Assembly (NCBI GenBank): GCA_027858855.1
Contig: JAQIBV010000002.1
Coordinates: 62,001 to 126,000 of the forward strand
Origin: Spirochaetota bacterium
GTDB lineage: Bacteria; Spirochaetota; UBA4802; JAFGJZ01
Direction of reading: 5' to 3'
DNA: 64,000 nucleotides
The notes under the pieces were generated by a model that worked only from the letters and a program-made list of their open reading frames with translations, did not search any database and was not told the origin of the DNA. The position numbers and the translations under genes were made by a program. Positions 17,531 through 26,251 of this stretch are shown here, in pieces (within the stretch, counting starts at the first letter, position 1; every line of letters begins with the position of its first letter).

Positions 17531-17859
17531 AACTACTCCTGAAATCCTGATTTTTCAAAACAACTCCACAAATAACCATCAATCCGCAACCGATCCGTTT
17601 CTGCTATTTAAACCACGGGCAACCGTGCCAAGGCTCATTCTTCAAGTAGACCCTCACCAATAGCATTATAATTGGCAAATAAAACATTTGACAATTGTTT
17701 TTTTTATCGTAAACAGACACTGGTTATTTTAGTAATGGTAACCATCTGACAACAAACGCCAGTGAATATGTTCCCTTTTTTACTGATGCGTCTGGCAAAA
17801 CACGATTTAAAACAGGGTGCTTTTGGGTACCCCACTAAAATACAGATCAGGAGTATCCT
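17531..17859. other. 329-bp intergenic region between divergent units
   Basis: Contains the upstream regions of the unknown/PLD unit and of the fibre-like gene. A small hairpin CACGG-GCAA-CCGTG with a GNRA loop lies at 17614-17627. TTGACA at 17688-17693 has only a weak -10 at the usual distance. The fibre-like gene starts after a good AGGAG. No small gene is seen. Confidence 0.5.
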
Positions 17860-20800
17860 ATGCCTCTTAATATTGCCCGCAGATCGCTCTATTCGGCGAC
17901 ACTTCACTCCGTATCCTCAGAAAGTGCTCCAAACTGCGCTACAAACCTCGTAACTGAAAACGGACTTTGGAAACCCAGAAAAGGAACAAGCCCCTTCGAC
18001 TATGTTATTCTCGATTATGCATCTGAAGTAAACGCAAATTTCATTGAAATAACTGCTCAGGAAAACTTCCCGACAAACTTCCGCATTGAAATAAGCCACG
18101 ACAACGAATCATGGCAGATACTACAGACTGAAAACGGCTTTGTTCTTAATGATGATAGCTATAACCTCCATTTTCCACTCAAAACCTTTCGCTATCTGAA
18201 ACTGTTTGTCCACTACGGCAATTCAAACGATCCGGTTCCGGTCTTTAAATCAATCACTTCAGGAATAAACGGAATTCAAACAATTGAGGTCAATGACAGC
18301 TATTCAAAAGACATGACCATCTCTGCTCTCTTCGACGGATCAAAAAATCCATTCAGCATACAGTCAACGAAATCCGAACGACTCGAGATGATTGTAGACC
18401 TCAACACAATTTCACCCGTCTCTGCTGTGGGAATAAAGCCATCAGCAGATCTGGCAACTTTTCCTACCCAAATTATAGTAGAAGTAAGTGCCGATAAGCG
18501 CATCTGGAGTGCTGTTGTCGATCAGCGTCACTTTTTCCCAGATAGCGATAAGGTCTTTGTCTGGAATTTTGACGCCATTCCCGCACGCTTTTTAAGGTTT
18601 GAAATTACTCCGGTCGAAATTAAAAAGGGTAATTTTTTCCTATCAATACAGGACATCGAAATTCATGCTCTACCTGAAGGCGTAACACACTCACACTCCT
18701 TCAGCGAAAGCCCATCATACGCGTCTGTTTTTCAGCCTGGTCTTGTCCGTTTCGCCAAAGATGGTGAAGATAGTCGTGATGCAGCCATACGTGCAAGCGA
18801 CCGCCGCCTGCGCGATGCGACTACATTCTTCAAGGGTATCGTTCAGTTCGCAGAAGACGGCCAGAATACACCAAACGCAGCAATAGCGGCTTCCGACTCG
18901 CGACTAAAACCTGCAACCGAACTTTCTGCTGGTATTGTACAACTCGCCTACGAATATGAAATCAAACCTGGAACCGTTGTACAGGCCTCCGACCCCCGCT
19001 TACGCGACGCCAGCGAGAAAAGTCCGGGCATTGTAAAAATGTGTCCCGATGGTGCTTACTCTGAACTGGGTGTTGTTCGTGGCAACGACTCACGCCTCAA
19101 AAATGCAACAGAATCATCGTTTGGAATTGTTAGACTTGCAAAAAACGGAGAAGCAGAAAGTAGCTCTGTAGTTCAATCAAACGACTCCCGTTTAAAAGAC
19201 GCATCAGAGATCTCCAAGGGTATCGTCTCCTTTGCTCCGGATGGCGAATCAGCAGAAGGAAAGGCCGTTCAATCCAATGACCGTCGTCTGAAAAACGCTA
19301 CAACCACAACTAAAGGTATTGTAGAGCTAGCCGAAGATGGAGAAGACTCTGCACTTACTGCAGTTCAGGGTAATGACCGTCGTCTGAAAAACGCTACAAC
19401 CGAGAACAAAGGAATTGTAGAGTTGGCCGAAAACGGCGAAACAAAAGCCGGCGCGGTAGTCCAATCAAACGATAATCGCCTTCGAGACTCATCAATTGAA
19501 TATAAGGGTATTGTTCGGCTTGCTGATGACGGAGAGGATGCCCCTCTTGCTGCCGTTCAGGGTAACGACAAACGCCTTAAAGACGCGACCACCGTGTCAA
19601 AAGGAATCGTAGAGCTGGCTGAAGACGGTGAGATCGTAGAAGAAAAAGTTGTACAGAGTAATGACAAACGCCTTCGTGATGGAACCACAACCTATAAGGG
19701 AATCGTAGAGCTGGCTGAAGATGGTGAAGTCGCAGCCGATCGCGTTGTTCAGAGTAATGATCGACGTCTTAAAGATGCAACTGCGAAGACTACAGGCATA
19801 GTTCAATTCTCTGAAAATGGGGAATCCTCTCCACTTAAGGCCGTACAAAGTAATGATGATCGTCTGCGAAAAGCATCAGAAGAGTATACCGGAACTGTAC
19901 AGCTGGCTAAAAACGGTGAAATAGCTCCATTTAAGAGTGTTCAGGCAAACGATTACCGCCTGCGTGACGGTAGTGAAGAACATAAGGGTATAGTACAGTT
20001 TGCACAAAACGGAGAAGCAGCTTCATTAAAAGCAATACAGAGCGATGACACACGTGTTCAGGTTGCATCATCGGTTTCAGCCGGTATAGTACGGCTGGCA
20101 AAGGATGGAGAAGTTATTGCTGGAATAGCAGTTCAGGCCGACGACTCACGTCTGCGCGACGGAACCGAAGAAGAGAAGGGAATTGTACGCTTTTCAAAAG
20201 ACAAAGAATCCCGCGCCTTTTTTGCTGTACAAAGCAACGACTCACGTCTCTCAGACGCGCGCGAGCCTCTGACACATGAACACCACTATGCAAATAAAGA
20301 TCACGATCATAATGATCACACCGGTACTCTTTCAATATCAGGAGAAAAGGCAGAAGTCTTCGGCGGTTTAACACCACCTTCAGATAACTCGGTTATTGTT
20401 TACGGCAAAAACTCCTCATCCGAGACCGGAGCCATAGGTGTATCCGGTGTAGCTCTCTGTTCAACTAACAAAAAGAATGATTCATCAGGCTACGGAGTTG
20501 TAGGGCACTCAGATTTTATCGGTGTACGCGGTCAAGCTATCGGCCACGAAAAGGGCCCGCGTGGCGCCGGTGTCCTCGGAATTTCTCGTAATGCACCCGG
20601 TGGCGTCTTCATCAGCGAACACGACTTTTCACTCCTTGTAGACGGCTTTGCCTCTATAGACGAGATCGACTCATCACTGAAGATGATCGGGAATGGTAAG
20701 GCTCTACAAGTTAAAGGAGAATCTCATTTTCACGGGATTATTCATCTTAGCAACGATAGTGAAGAAAACACAACTACAAACATAGCCGAAATGTTTGAAC

Positions 20801-21180
20801 TGGAAAATGACGATTTTATTTCACACGGAGACGTTGTTGTAGCCTCAGAAAACGGAGGCAGTCTTTTGAAAAGAACTCATAAGGCTTACGACCGTGCCGC
20901 CATCGGAATCATCGCTGGCAAACCCGCACTCTCGCTAAATAATTCCGGAAAAGAAACAAAACTGTATCCGATCGCACTTGCCGGCAAGGTTATGTGCAAG
21001 GTTGACGCACGTAATCACCCGATTGTACCGGGGGACCTGATAGTAACATCTGACACACCGGGGTGCGCAATGAAGGGAACTATTGACTCATTCGAAAAAA
21101 TTGGTACAGTTATTGGCAAGGCTCTTGAGGGTATTGAGAGTGGTACCGGGGTCATTCCAGTTTTTCTGACCCATCAGTAA
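17860..21180 (+). CDS. Large tail-fibre-like repeat protein with N-terminal discoidin-like domains
   Basis: A 1106-residue protein. Residues about 15-275 resemble two F5/8-type C (discoidin, carbohydrate-binding) beta-sandwiches, with pairs such as FRIEISHDNESWQ and FLRFEITPVE. Residues 293-804 are sixteen consecutive repeats of exactly 32 residues, consensus KGIVELAEDGE-------VQSNDRRLKDAT, like phage tail-fibre repeats. The last repeat runs into NDSRLSDAREP and a His-rich linker, a join common in tail fibres. The C-terminal 280 residues include glycine-rich GYGVVGHSDFIGVRG and a terminal domain with NIAEMF, VPGDLIVTSDTPGCAMK and IGKALEGIESGTGVIPV, found at the ends of many bacterial surface and fibre proteins. 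There is no signal peptide, transmembrane anchor or neighbouring phage gene. A hairpin follows the stop. Confidence 0.85.
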   Translation: MPLNIARRSLYSATLHSVSSESAPNCATNLVTENGLWKPRKGTSPFDYVILDYASEVNANFIEITAQENFPTNFRIEISHDNESWQILQTENGFVLNDDSYNLHFPLKTFRYLKLFVHYGNSNDPVPVFKSITSGINGIQTIEVNDSYSKDMTISALFDGSKNPFSIQSTKSERLEMIVDLNTISPVSAVGIKPSADLATFPTQIIVEVSADKRIWSAVVDQRHFFPDSDKVFVWNFDAIPARFLRFEITPVEIKKGNFFLSIQDIEIHALPEGVTHSHSFSESPSYASVFQPGLVRFAKDGEDSRDAAIRASDRRLRDATTFFKGIVQFAEDGQNTPNAAIAASDSRLKPATELSAGIVQLAYEYEIKPGTVVQASDPRLRDASEKSPGIVKMCPDGAYSELGVVRGNDSRLKNATESSFGIVRLAKNGEAESSSVVQSNDSRLKDASEISKGIVSFAPDGESAEGKAVQSNDRRLKNATTTTKGIVELAEDGEDSALTAVQGNDRRLKNATTENKGIVELAENGETKAGAVVQSNDNRLRDSSIEYKGIVRLADDGEDAPLAAVQGNDKRLKDATTVSKGIVELAEDGEIVEEKVVQSNDKRLRDGTTTYKGIVELAEDGEVAADRVVQSNDRRLKDATAKTTGIVQFSENGESSPLKAVQSNDDRLRKASEEYTGTVQLAKNGEIAPFKSVQANDYRLRDGSEEHKGIVQFAQNGEAASLKAIQSDDTRVQVASSVSAGIVRLAKDGEVIAGIAVQADDSRLRDGTEEEKGIVRFSKDKESRAFFAVQSNDSRLSDAREPLTHEHHYANKDHDHNDHTGTLSISGEKAEVFGGLTPPSDNSVIVYGKNSSSETGAIGVSGVALCSTNKKNDSSGYGVVGHSDFIGVRGQAIGHEKGPRGAGVLGISRNAPGGVFISEHDFSLLVDGFASIDEIDSSLKMIGNGKALQVKGESHFHGIIHLSNDSEENTTTNIAEMFELENDDFISHGDVVVASENGGSLLKRTHKAYDRAAIGIIAGKPALSLNNSGKETKLYPIALAGKVMCKVDARNHPIVPGDLIVTSDTPGCAMKGTIDSFEKIGTVIGKALEGIESGTGVIPVFLTHQ
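18736..20271 (+). repeat. Sixteen in-frame 96-bp tandem repeats inside the fibre-like gene
   Basis: The repeat period is exactly 96 bp throughout: unit 1 begins with the PGLVRF codons at 18736 and unit 16 with KGIVRF at 20176, with no insertion or deletion. Units are diverged at the DNA level except for local near-identity (for example CGTCTGAAAAACGCTACAAC in adjacent units). Conserved positions are the GIV- start, -DG- or -NGE- turn, -Q-NDSRL- and the closing acidic or Thr/Ser residues. Confidence 0.95.
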
Positions 21181-21224
21181 AAGAGTTGCTGCAGTTAATA
21201 ACTTCAATCTAACTAACACATTAT

Positions 21225-21258
21225 TTCAAACAGTTGGTTATTAAACCAACTGTTTGAA
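21225..21258. terminator. Perfect 15-bp hairpin downstream of the fibre-like gene
   Basis: TTCAAACAGTTGGTT pairs perfectly with AACCAACTGTTTGAA around ATTA. It sits about 45 bp after the fibre gene stop and about 70 bp from the end of the convergent exported-protein gene. Neither side has a clean T-run, so it may be a Rho-independent terminator of poor quality, an mRNA-stabilising stem or a protein site. Confidence 0.6.
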
Positions 21259-21326
21259 GAGTTAGCATCTCTGTGAACATATCTTTGCAAAGGGATACAT
21301 CTTACACATATCCTTAGTACTATGTG

Positions 21327-21971
21327 TTAAGGATTAATCCTGTTAAGCGTATCAATCTCTTTACGGTTAAAAATCTTGTAGTTGTAGTCTTTAAGCTGCC
21401 TGGAAATCTCTTTACTGACATATACAATCTTGCGACAATAGGGCTTATTCTCGTATGCATCTATCCAGGCCGTTATCTGAGTAGCTTCAAGATCCCATAT
21501 GATGACTCCGCTGTTACGTACAACTGACTCAGCCGTAGGCTCCCCGTATTTTTCTATTATCTTCTTTTTAACATCTTCCATTGCCAAATACGGAAAAGCG
21601 GTTATACCGTAAAGGTACTGAGCTTCACCCGAACGGGGTTCTTCCACGGCTGCATCTTCAGCGGCATCAGCCACCGGAACCTCTTCCGGTTCCGCTTCAG
21701 GATCCACACCGAGCATTTCAGGATCCTCAAAAAAGAATCCGTATGTATAGGTAATCTCACCATCTTTAGTTATTATATAGTGATTTTTGCGGTAATACTT
21801 CAACGTTCCCCGTGCAACTTCACGCACCTCGTCAAAAGTACTGCCCCATCTTGCTCCTCCCGGAGCTGCAGCAGCACCCGCTTCTCCCTCTGCCGGGGGA
21901 TCTTCAGCTGCCTGCGCAAACAGAATTCCAAAAGAACAGAAGAGTATCGCAGTTAATACAGTTTTTTTCAT
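21327..21971 (-). CDS. Exported protein of unknown function
   Basis: 214 residues from the chosen ATG, which starts a signal peptide (MKKTVLTAILFCSFGILFAQ, cleavage near AQA/AE) and is preceded by GAGGGAGATGTT; a longer frame would place an extra hydrophobic segment in front and lacks a ribosome binding site. After a Glu/Ala/Gly/Pro-rich low-complexity linker comes a compact domain containing WGSTFDEVREVARGTLKYYR, a variable acidic insert and YGEPTAESVVRNSGVIIWDL. No family recognised. WGST-----V--------Y and the late YGEP---...-W resemble small periplasmic proteins that monitor a bound ligand, but this is only an impression. Confidence 0.7.
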   Translation of the reverse strand: MKKTVLTAILFCSFGILFAQAAEDPPAEGEAGAAAAPGGARWGSTFDEVREVARGTLKYYRKNHYIITKDGEITYTYGFFFEDPEMLGVDPEAEPEEVPVADAAEDAAVEEPRSGEAQYLYGITAFPYLAMEDVKKKIIEKYGEPTAESVVRNSGVIIWDLEATQITAWIDAYENKPYCRKIVYVSKEISRQLKDYNYKIFNRKEIDTLNRINP

Positions 21972-22023
21972 AACATCTCCCTCTATTTCAAGGCCTCTCT
22001 CTGTTATCGGCATAATTGACAGA

Positions 22024-22052
22024 ATTATAAAACAAAGTATGAGCCTGCACAA
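22024..22052 (-). promoter_or_regulatory. Sigma70-type promoter of the exported-protein gene
   Basis: Reverse strand TTGTGC, 17-nt spacer, perfect TATAAT, followed by a leader of about 45 nt to the chosen start at 21971. This promoter also supports the shorter start over the longer reading frame, whose start lies upstream of the promoter. Confidence 0.6.
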
Positions 22053-22108
22053 CTGAATTATTCTAAACATCATAGTCTGCATTTATACTTGTGAACGGCG
22101 AAAAGATA

Positions 22109-22136
22109 TTGACACTAATGCAATAAGCACTAAAAA
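22109..22136 (+). promoter_or_regulatory. Possible promoter of the V/A-ATPase operon
   Basis: TTGACA is followed after 16 nt by TAAAAA, about 55 nt upstream of the first subunit gene. The -35 is perfect and the -10 weak. It is the only candidate in the short divergent gap. Confidence 0.35.
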
Positions 22137-22190
22137 ATGATACCTACTCGCCATTACAGAGGCGAATCTCTATCGCTAAGGAGCCTGCTG

Positions 22191-22499
22191 ATGAAAGAGA
22201 TATTGCAGGATATTCTGCTTGCTGAAAAAGAGGCCGAAAAGATAATCCGTGACGCTCAAACCAAAGCATCACAAATGACCCGTGATACGGAAATAGATAT
22301 AAGTAGTCGCAAAACACAGCTCAAAGAGACTACCCGCAAATTAATTCAAGACCGTGTGGATAGTGAAACCGCAAAGGAAGAACTATCTGACTCCAATGGA
22401 TTCCAAGCACTTTCCGATGTTTCACAAAAACAGTACAACCATGTAAAAGAGCAGATAAAAAAGCTCATCTGTGAAACACGCATAGACGGAGAAAACTGA
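22191..22499 (+). CDS. V/A-type ATPase peripheral-stalk subunit G/H
   Basis: A 102-residue, highly charged, uninterrupted helix (for example EILQDILLAEKEAEKIIRDA), the form of the small stalk subunit that makes a coiled coil with subunit E. The ATG at 22191 is chosen because TAAGGAG lies 7 nt upstream; an earlier start adds unrelated residues. First gene of the ATPase operon and 2 bp before subunit C. Confidence 0.75.
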   Translation: MKEILQDILLAEKEAEKIIRDAQTKASQMTRDTEIDISSRKTQLKETTRKLIQDRVDSETAKEELSDSNGFQALSDVSQKQYNHVKEQIKKLICETRIDGEN

Positions 22500-22501
22500 T
22501 T

Positions 22502-23533
22502 GTGGGCAGTGTTTCAAACTATGCATACATAAATGCACGCATTCACGCCCTCATAAGCTCTCTTCTGACTGAAGATTTTTTTACACGCTTATCCCGATCT
22601 CCTTCACTCGAAGAGGCTCTTTTTCTGTTTCAGAAAACGCCCTATCATATCATATCAAAGATATACACACAAACGGGTGATCTTAAATCTGTCGAGCAGG
22701 CACTGACTATACACCTTTTCCATAAAACCCGGCATCTTGCTAAACACGCCCCGCCTGCTCTTCACCCCTTAATTTCTGTTCTTGCCGAACGAACAGAATA
22801 TAACGCATTTAAAACAGCACTACGCCTCTGGTTCGATCAATCTTTTCGAAAACGGACAATTGCAGACTATTCCGAATACATCCCTCGCGAAATCCCTCTA
22901 AAAGGAATAACCTACGACGCAATTATCAATTCGCCCGACACAGAAACCCTCATTTCTCGAATAAAAACCACTCCATACTGTTCGGCTATACCCGGTTTAC
23001 ATGATCTGAAAAATACACAGACACTGCTTGCATCCGAACTTGCGCTCGAAAACAGCTATTACCATAAACTTGCAACAGTTATAAACACCTTTTATGGAAA
23101 AGAGAAAGATAGACTTCTTTCACTATTCGCAGACGAGATCGACGAGGTAAACCTGAGTCGCCTGACGCGAATTTCGCACCTTCTTGCAGATGACAAACAA
23201 GCATCACTTTATCTCGAGGGAGGCTTCCGTATTACTGCTGAAGATTTTAATCCATCATCACACCCAGCAACCGATGAGATTTTAAAAAGATTCGGAGCCT
23301 TACAGCCTAACAGCAGATTAGAAAAAGAACATCCTTCAGAAATCCTTTCATACATATCAGCACATATGCACCGCAAAAAACAGCTCCGCTATGTTCAGGT
23401 AAAGGTTACCTCCTTGTTTGACGCAGGCCTCGCCTTTGTTTACATACGAATGTGTGAAAACGAAGTAAACCGGATAATCTCCGCTCTGAACTCTCTCTAC
23501 TACATGATACGCATACCAGGAGGTTCCGAGTGA
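22502..23533 (+). CDS. atpC: V/A-type ATPase subunit C (AC39-like)
   Basis: A 343-residue, mostly helical protein that begins SNYAYINARIHALISSLLTE, the usual opening of the C/AC39 subunit that seats the central rotor on the membrane ring. The position between the G/H and I subunits and the C-terminal ENEVNRIISALNSLYYMIR fit. It starts with GTG two bases after the previous stop. The 3' end overlaps the next gene by 4 bp (GTGA), so translation is coupled. Confidence 0.85.
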   Translation: MGSVSNYAYINARIHALISSLLTEDFFTRLSRSPSLEEALFLFQKTPYHIISKIYTQTGDLKSVEQALTIHLFHKTRHLAKHAPPALHPLISVLAERTEYNAFKTALRLWFDQSFRKRTIADYSEYIPREIPLKGITYDAIINSPDTETLISRIKTTPYCSAIPGLHDLKNTQTLLASELALENSYYHKLATVINTFYGKEKDRLLSLFADEIDEVNLSRLTRISHLLADDKQASLYLEGGFRITAEDFNPSSHPATDEILKRFGALQPNSRLEKEHPSEILSYISAHMHRKKQLRYVQVKVTSLFDAGLAFVYIRMCENEVNRIISALNSLYYMIRIPGGSE

Positions 23534-25527
23534 TTTTCCCCCAGTCCATGATAAGACTATCCGCAGTCATTCTGCATAAATCGACCGACGCTGTAACACG
23601 GGCTCTTCTTAATGCTGGTGTAATCGACTTCATCGATATCCGTAAAACTGAGTTTTCTCTTTCCGGCCATCTTACGGCCATTGATCAGGAGCTTGGCAAT
23701 TCAGATGTATGCGATTTACGAAACCGCATTGAACAGTTATTAAAACAGGCAAATATAACCCTACCCTTAACAAGCACTCTTGATGCTGATAGCCTGTCAC
23801 CAGTTGATGCTAAACAGATCGTTATTCAAATTGAAACTATAACCGCTCAAATCAGGGATATTCGTATAAAACAAAAAGAATTGCAGCACAAACTGAACCG
23901 AAAAAACGAGATACTCCGCCAGACATCACTATTCGAGAAAATAGATGAGAGCCCTCCGGCCGACTCCGGTGTAAAGATACGTACCGGAATAATCCTTAAA
24001 TCAAGAAAGGAGGGACTAGCAAAGGCTCTATCGGTCTATCCGGCTGTGATTCATTTTGCAAATGCTACTGAATCTGAATTTCCAGCCGTACTGCTCTATA
24101 TGAAGCGTGATGAAGAACGTATCAGTCCAGTACTGGACCGCTTCTGCTGGCAAACAATAGAGTTCCCTTCGGAACTCAGCGGTCAAAAAGATCAGATAGC
24201 TGATAAATTAAACTCAGAAATCAGTGAACTTAAAGATAAGCAGAAGTCGCTCCGCATGAGCGCCGAGAACATAATCGTAAACAACGCTCCGTCTTTGAGG
24301 GAGTCCTGGAAGAACCTGACTATAACCAAACACTACATCAAAATACAGGACAGTTTCGGTAAAACAACAGATACCGTCCTCTTTACTGGCTGGATTCCAC
24401 GCAACAAACAACGTCAAACTGAGAAAATGATAAAAAAGGCTACTGCTGGTAACTGCTATCTTGAGTGGAGTAGGCCTGAAAAGGATTCATCGGTTCTTCC
24501 TGATGCAATTCCTGTAAAACTCAATCACGGCTCTTTCTTTAAACCTTTTCAATGGATTGTAGAGAACTACTCCCTCCCTCAGTATGGGAGCATTGACCCC
24601 ACAATTATTGTCGCTATATCGTTTCTTGCTATGTTCGGACTGATGTTTGGTGATGCAGGTCACGGACTTGTACTTTCACTGGCCGGTGCCACCATCGCTT
24701 TTGCCAATGGCAAAAAACAAAACACCCCTTTTATGCTTGGAAGACTAATTTTTTGGTGCGGGTGCGCCTCTATAATTACAGGAATTCTTTTTGGTTCATA
24801 CTTCGGCTTCGCTTTTTTTCCACCTCTCTGGTTCGACTATCATGGCATCGTACTTGGACACAAGGGAAGCGGTCTAATCAGTGATGTCTATGATATTCTA
24901 GGCATCACCATACGATTCGGAATCATAATAATCGGATCAGGCCTTATTTTAAACATGATAAATCGTTTAAGGTCACACCAGTACCTTGGGTTTCTTTTCG
25001 ATAAGGGTGGTATTCTTGGAAGCTGGTTTTATGCCGGTGGCGTGTACACGGCTTTCTTTTTTGTAAACAGCAATTACAAGTCTTTCCCTCCGGCACATCT
25101 TATTGCTATTGCTATTGGAATTCCTACTCTGCTATTTGCACTTAAACCATCGCTTGAATTCTTTTTCGAAAAGAGAAAAGAACACGATTTCAAACCCGCT
25201 CTCCTGCTCGACTGGTTCATGGACTGGATAGTAGAACTTCTGGAACTTTTCTCTGGATATCTTTCAAATACTCTTTCATTTATGCGTATTGCAGGTCTGG
25301 GCATTGCTCATGTAAGTCTTATGAGCGCCTTTTTCCAAATAGCAGCAACCATTGAATCTGGATTTATTTCACTGGTAATTCTTATTCTGGGTAACATTCT
25401 GGTCATCGTTCTGGAAGGATTATCAGCCGGAATTCAATCTTTACGATTAAATTATTATGAATTTTTCTCAAAATATTTTCGCGGATCAGGAAAAGTGTAT
25501 CAACCCGTTTCGCTACGCAGAAAATGA
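23530..25527 (+). CDS. atpI: V/A-type ATPase subunit I (membrane stator, a-subunit)
   Basis: 665 residues. The N-terminal half (about 1-350) is a soluble arm with two coiled coils (PVDAKQIVIQIETITAQIRD and EISELKDKQKSLRMSAENII). The C-terminal half has roughly seven or eight membrane helices, with FGLMFGDAGHG and SNTLSFMRIAGLGIAHVSLM; the arginine in SFMRIAG is the family's essential ion-channel arginine facing the proteolipid glutamate. The GTG start overlaps the previous stop and follows CAGGAGG at 6 nt, which decides against the later ATG at 23548. Confidence 0.92.
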   Translation: MIFPQSMIRLSAVILHKSTDAVTRALLNAGVIDFIDIRKTEFSLSGHLTAIDQELGNSDVCDLRNRIEQLLKQANITLPLTSTLDADSLSPVDAKQIVIQIETITAQIRDIRIKQKELQHKLNRKNEILRQTSLFEKIDESPPADSGVKIRTGIILKSRKEGLAKALSVYPAVIHFANATESEFPAVLLYMKRDEERISPVLDRFCWQTIEFPSELSGQKDQIADKLNSEISELKDKQKSLRMSAENIIVNNAPSLRESWKNLTITKHYIKIQDSFGKTTDTVLFTGWIPRNKQRQTEKMIKKATAGNCYLEWSRPEKDSSVLPDAIPVKLNHGSFFKPFQWIVENYSLPQYGSIDPTIIVAISFLAMFGLMFGDAGHGLVLSLAGATIAFANGKKQNTPFMLGRLIFWCGCASIITGILFGSYFGFAFFPPLWFDYHGIVLGHKGSGLISDVYDILGITIRFGIIIIGSGLILNMINRLRSHQYLGFLFDKGGILGSWFYAGGVYTAFFFVNSNYKSFPPAHLIAIAIGIPTLLFALKPSLEFFFEKRKEHDFKPALLLDWFMDWIVELLELFSGYLSNTLSFMRIAGLGIAHVSLMSAFFQIAATIESGFISLVILILGNILVIVLEGLSAGIQSLRLNYYEFFSKYFRGSGKVYQPVSLRRK

Positions 25528-25565
25528 TCTGCGAAAATTTTCACTTATAATTAAGGAAGGTAAAC

Positions 25566-25940
25566 ATGAATTCACATCAATTACGTTTAAAGAAAAGAAT
25601 AATCATAAGCATGCTTTTTACAGCAGGTGCAATGATATTTCTGTCTCTGATTATAATCACACCGGCTTTTGCTGCCGACGCAGCAGCCAGCGGAGCAGAA
25701 TCAATAACCAATGAACATCAGGCCATAGTACTGAAGTGGGACGTAATATCTGCGGCTATTGCATTCGGCATGGGAGCACTTGGTGCGGGAATGGCCATTG
25801 CAAAAGTTGGTGCAGCAGCAATGGGGGCAATGAGTGAGAAACCTGAAGTTGGCAGCCAGGCTCTTATCTTCGTAGCCATGGCTGAAGGCATTGCTGTCTT
25901 CGGTTTTATTGCCGCCCTGATGATTCTGGGCAAATTTTGA
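25566..25940 (+). CDS. atpK: V/A-type ATPase subunit K (rotor proteolipid)
   Basis: A 124-residue protein: an N-terminal hydrophobic segment ending ITPAFAADAA that looks like a cleavable or retained leader, then a two-helix hairpin. The ion-carrying glutamate is Glu107 in FVAMAEGIAVFG. One hairpin per polypeptide, as in Thermus, implies a ring of many copies rather than the duplicated eukaryotic/Enterococcus form. Helix 1 (SAAIAFGMGALGAGMAIAK) has no Gln or Thr at the places that coordinate sodium in the Enterococcus ring, so proton coupling is more likely, with low certainty. Strong AAGGAAGG ribosome binding site, fitting high expression. Confidence 0.9.
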   Translation: MNSHQLRLKKRIIISMLFTAGAMIFLSLIIITPAFAADAAASGAESITNEHQAIVLKWDVISAAIAFGMGALGAGMAIAKVGAAAMGAMSEKPEVGSQALIFVAMAEGIAVFGFIAALMILGKF

Positions 25941-26242
25941 ACTATTTTATAATCGCAGATGAAGACACTGTCCTGGGATTCGGGATGGTAGGAGTCAAGG
26001 GAAGAACAGTCGAGAATGACGATCAAGCTCATGCTGCCTTTGACGAGGCGCTTTCTCATCCCGAAACCGGCATTATTATCATTACCGAATCCGTTTCAGC
26101 AATGATATCGGAAAAGGTAAGTCTTTACACATTTTCACACGATTTTCCGTTAATTATTGAAATTCCAGGGAGTTCAGGTCGAGATCCGGGACGCCCCGGA
26201 TTACGTGAGATGGTAAATGAGGCAATCGGTATCAACTTATAG
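25937..26242 (+). CDS. atpF: V/A-type ATPase subunit F
   Basis: A 101-residue Rossmann-like central-stalk subunit. It opens NYFIIADEDTVLGFGMVGVK, close to the standard V-type F start, and ends with the PGRPGLREMVNEAIGINL tail. Translation begins at an unusual TTG that overlaps the stop of subunit K (TTGA); no ATG in frame preserves the conserved beginning. That makes initiation dependent on coupling to the highly translated proteolipid gene. Confidence 0.85.
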   Translation: MNYFIIADEDTVLGFGMVGVKGRTVENDDQAHAAFDEALSHPETGIIIITESVSAMISEKVSLYTFSHDFPLIIEIPGSSGRDPGRPGLREMVNEAIGINL

Positions 26243-26251
26243 AGAGGACGC

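Noticed and set aside
17614-17627. CACGG-GCAA-CCGTG hairpin as a terminator or RNA gene
   Set aside because: Only five base pairs, no T-run and no wider conserved structure; kept only as a note on the intergenic region.
18736-20271. Regular 96-bp repeats that could be mistaken for a CRISPR-like or satellite array
   Set aside because: The repeats are in frame, encode a conserved 32-residue motif and have no unique spacers.
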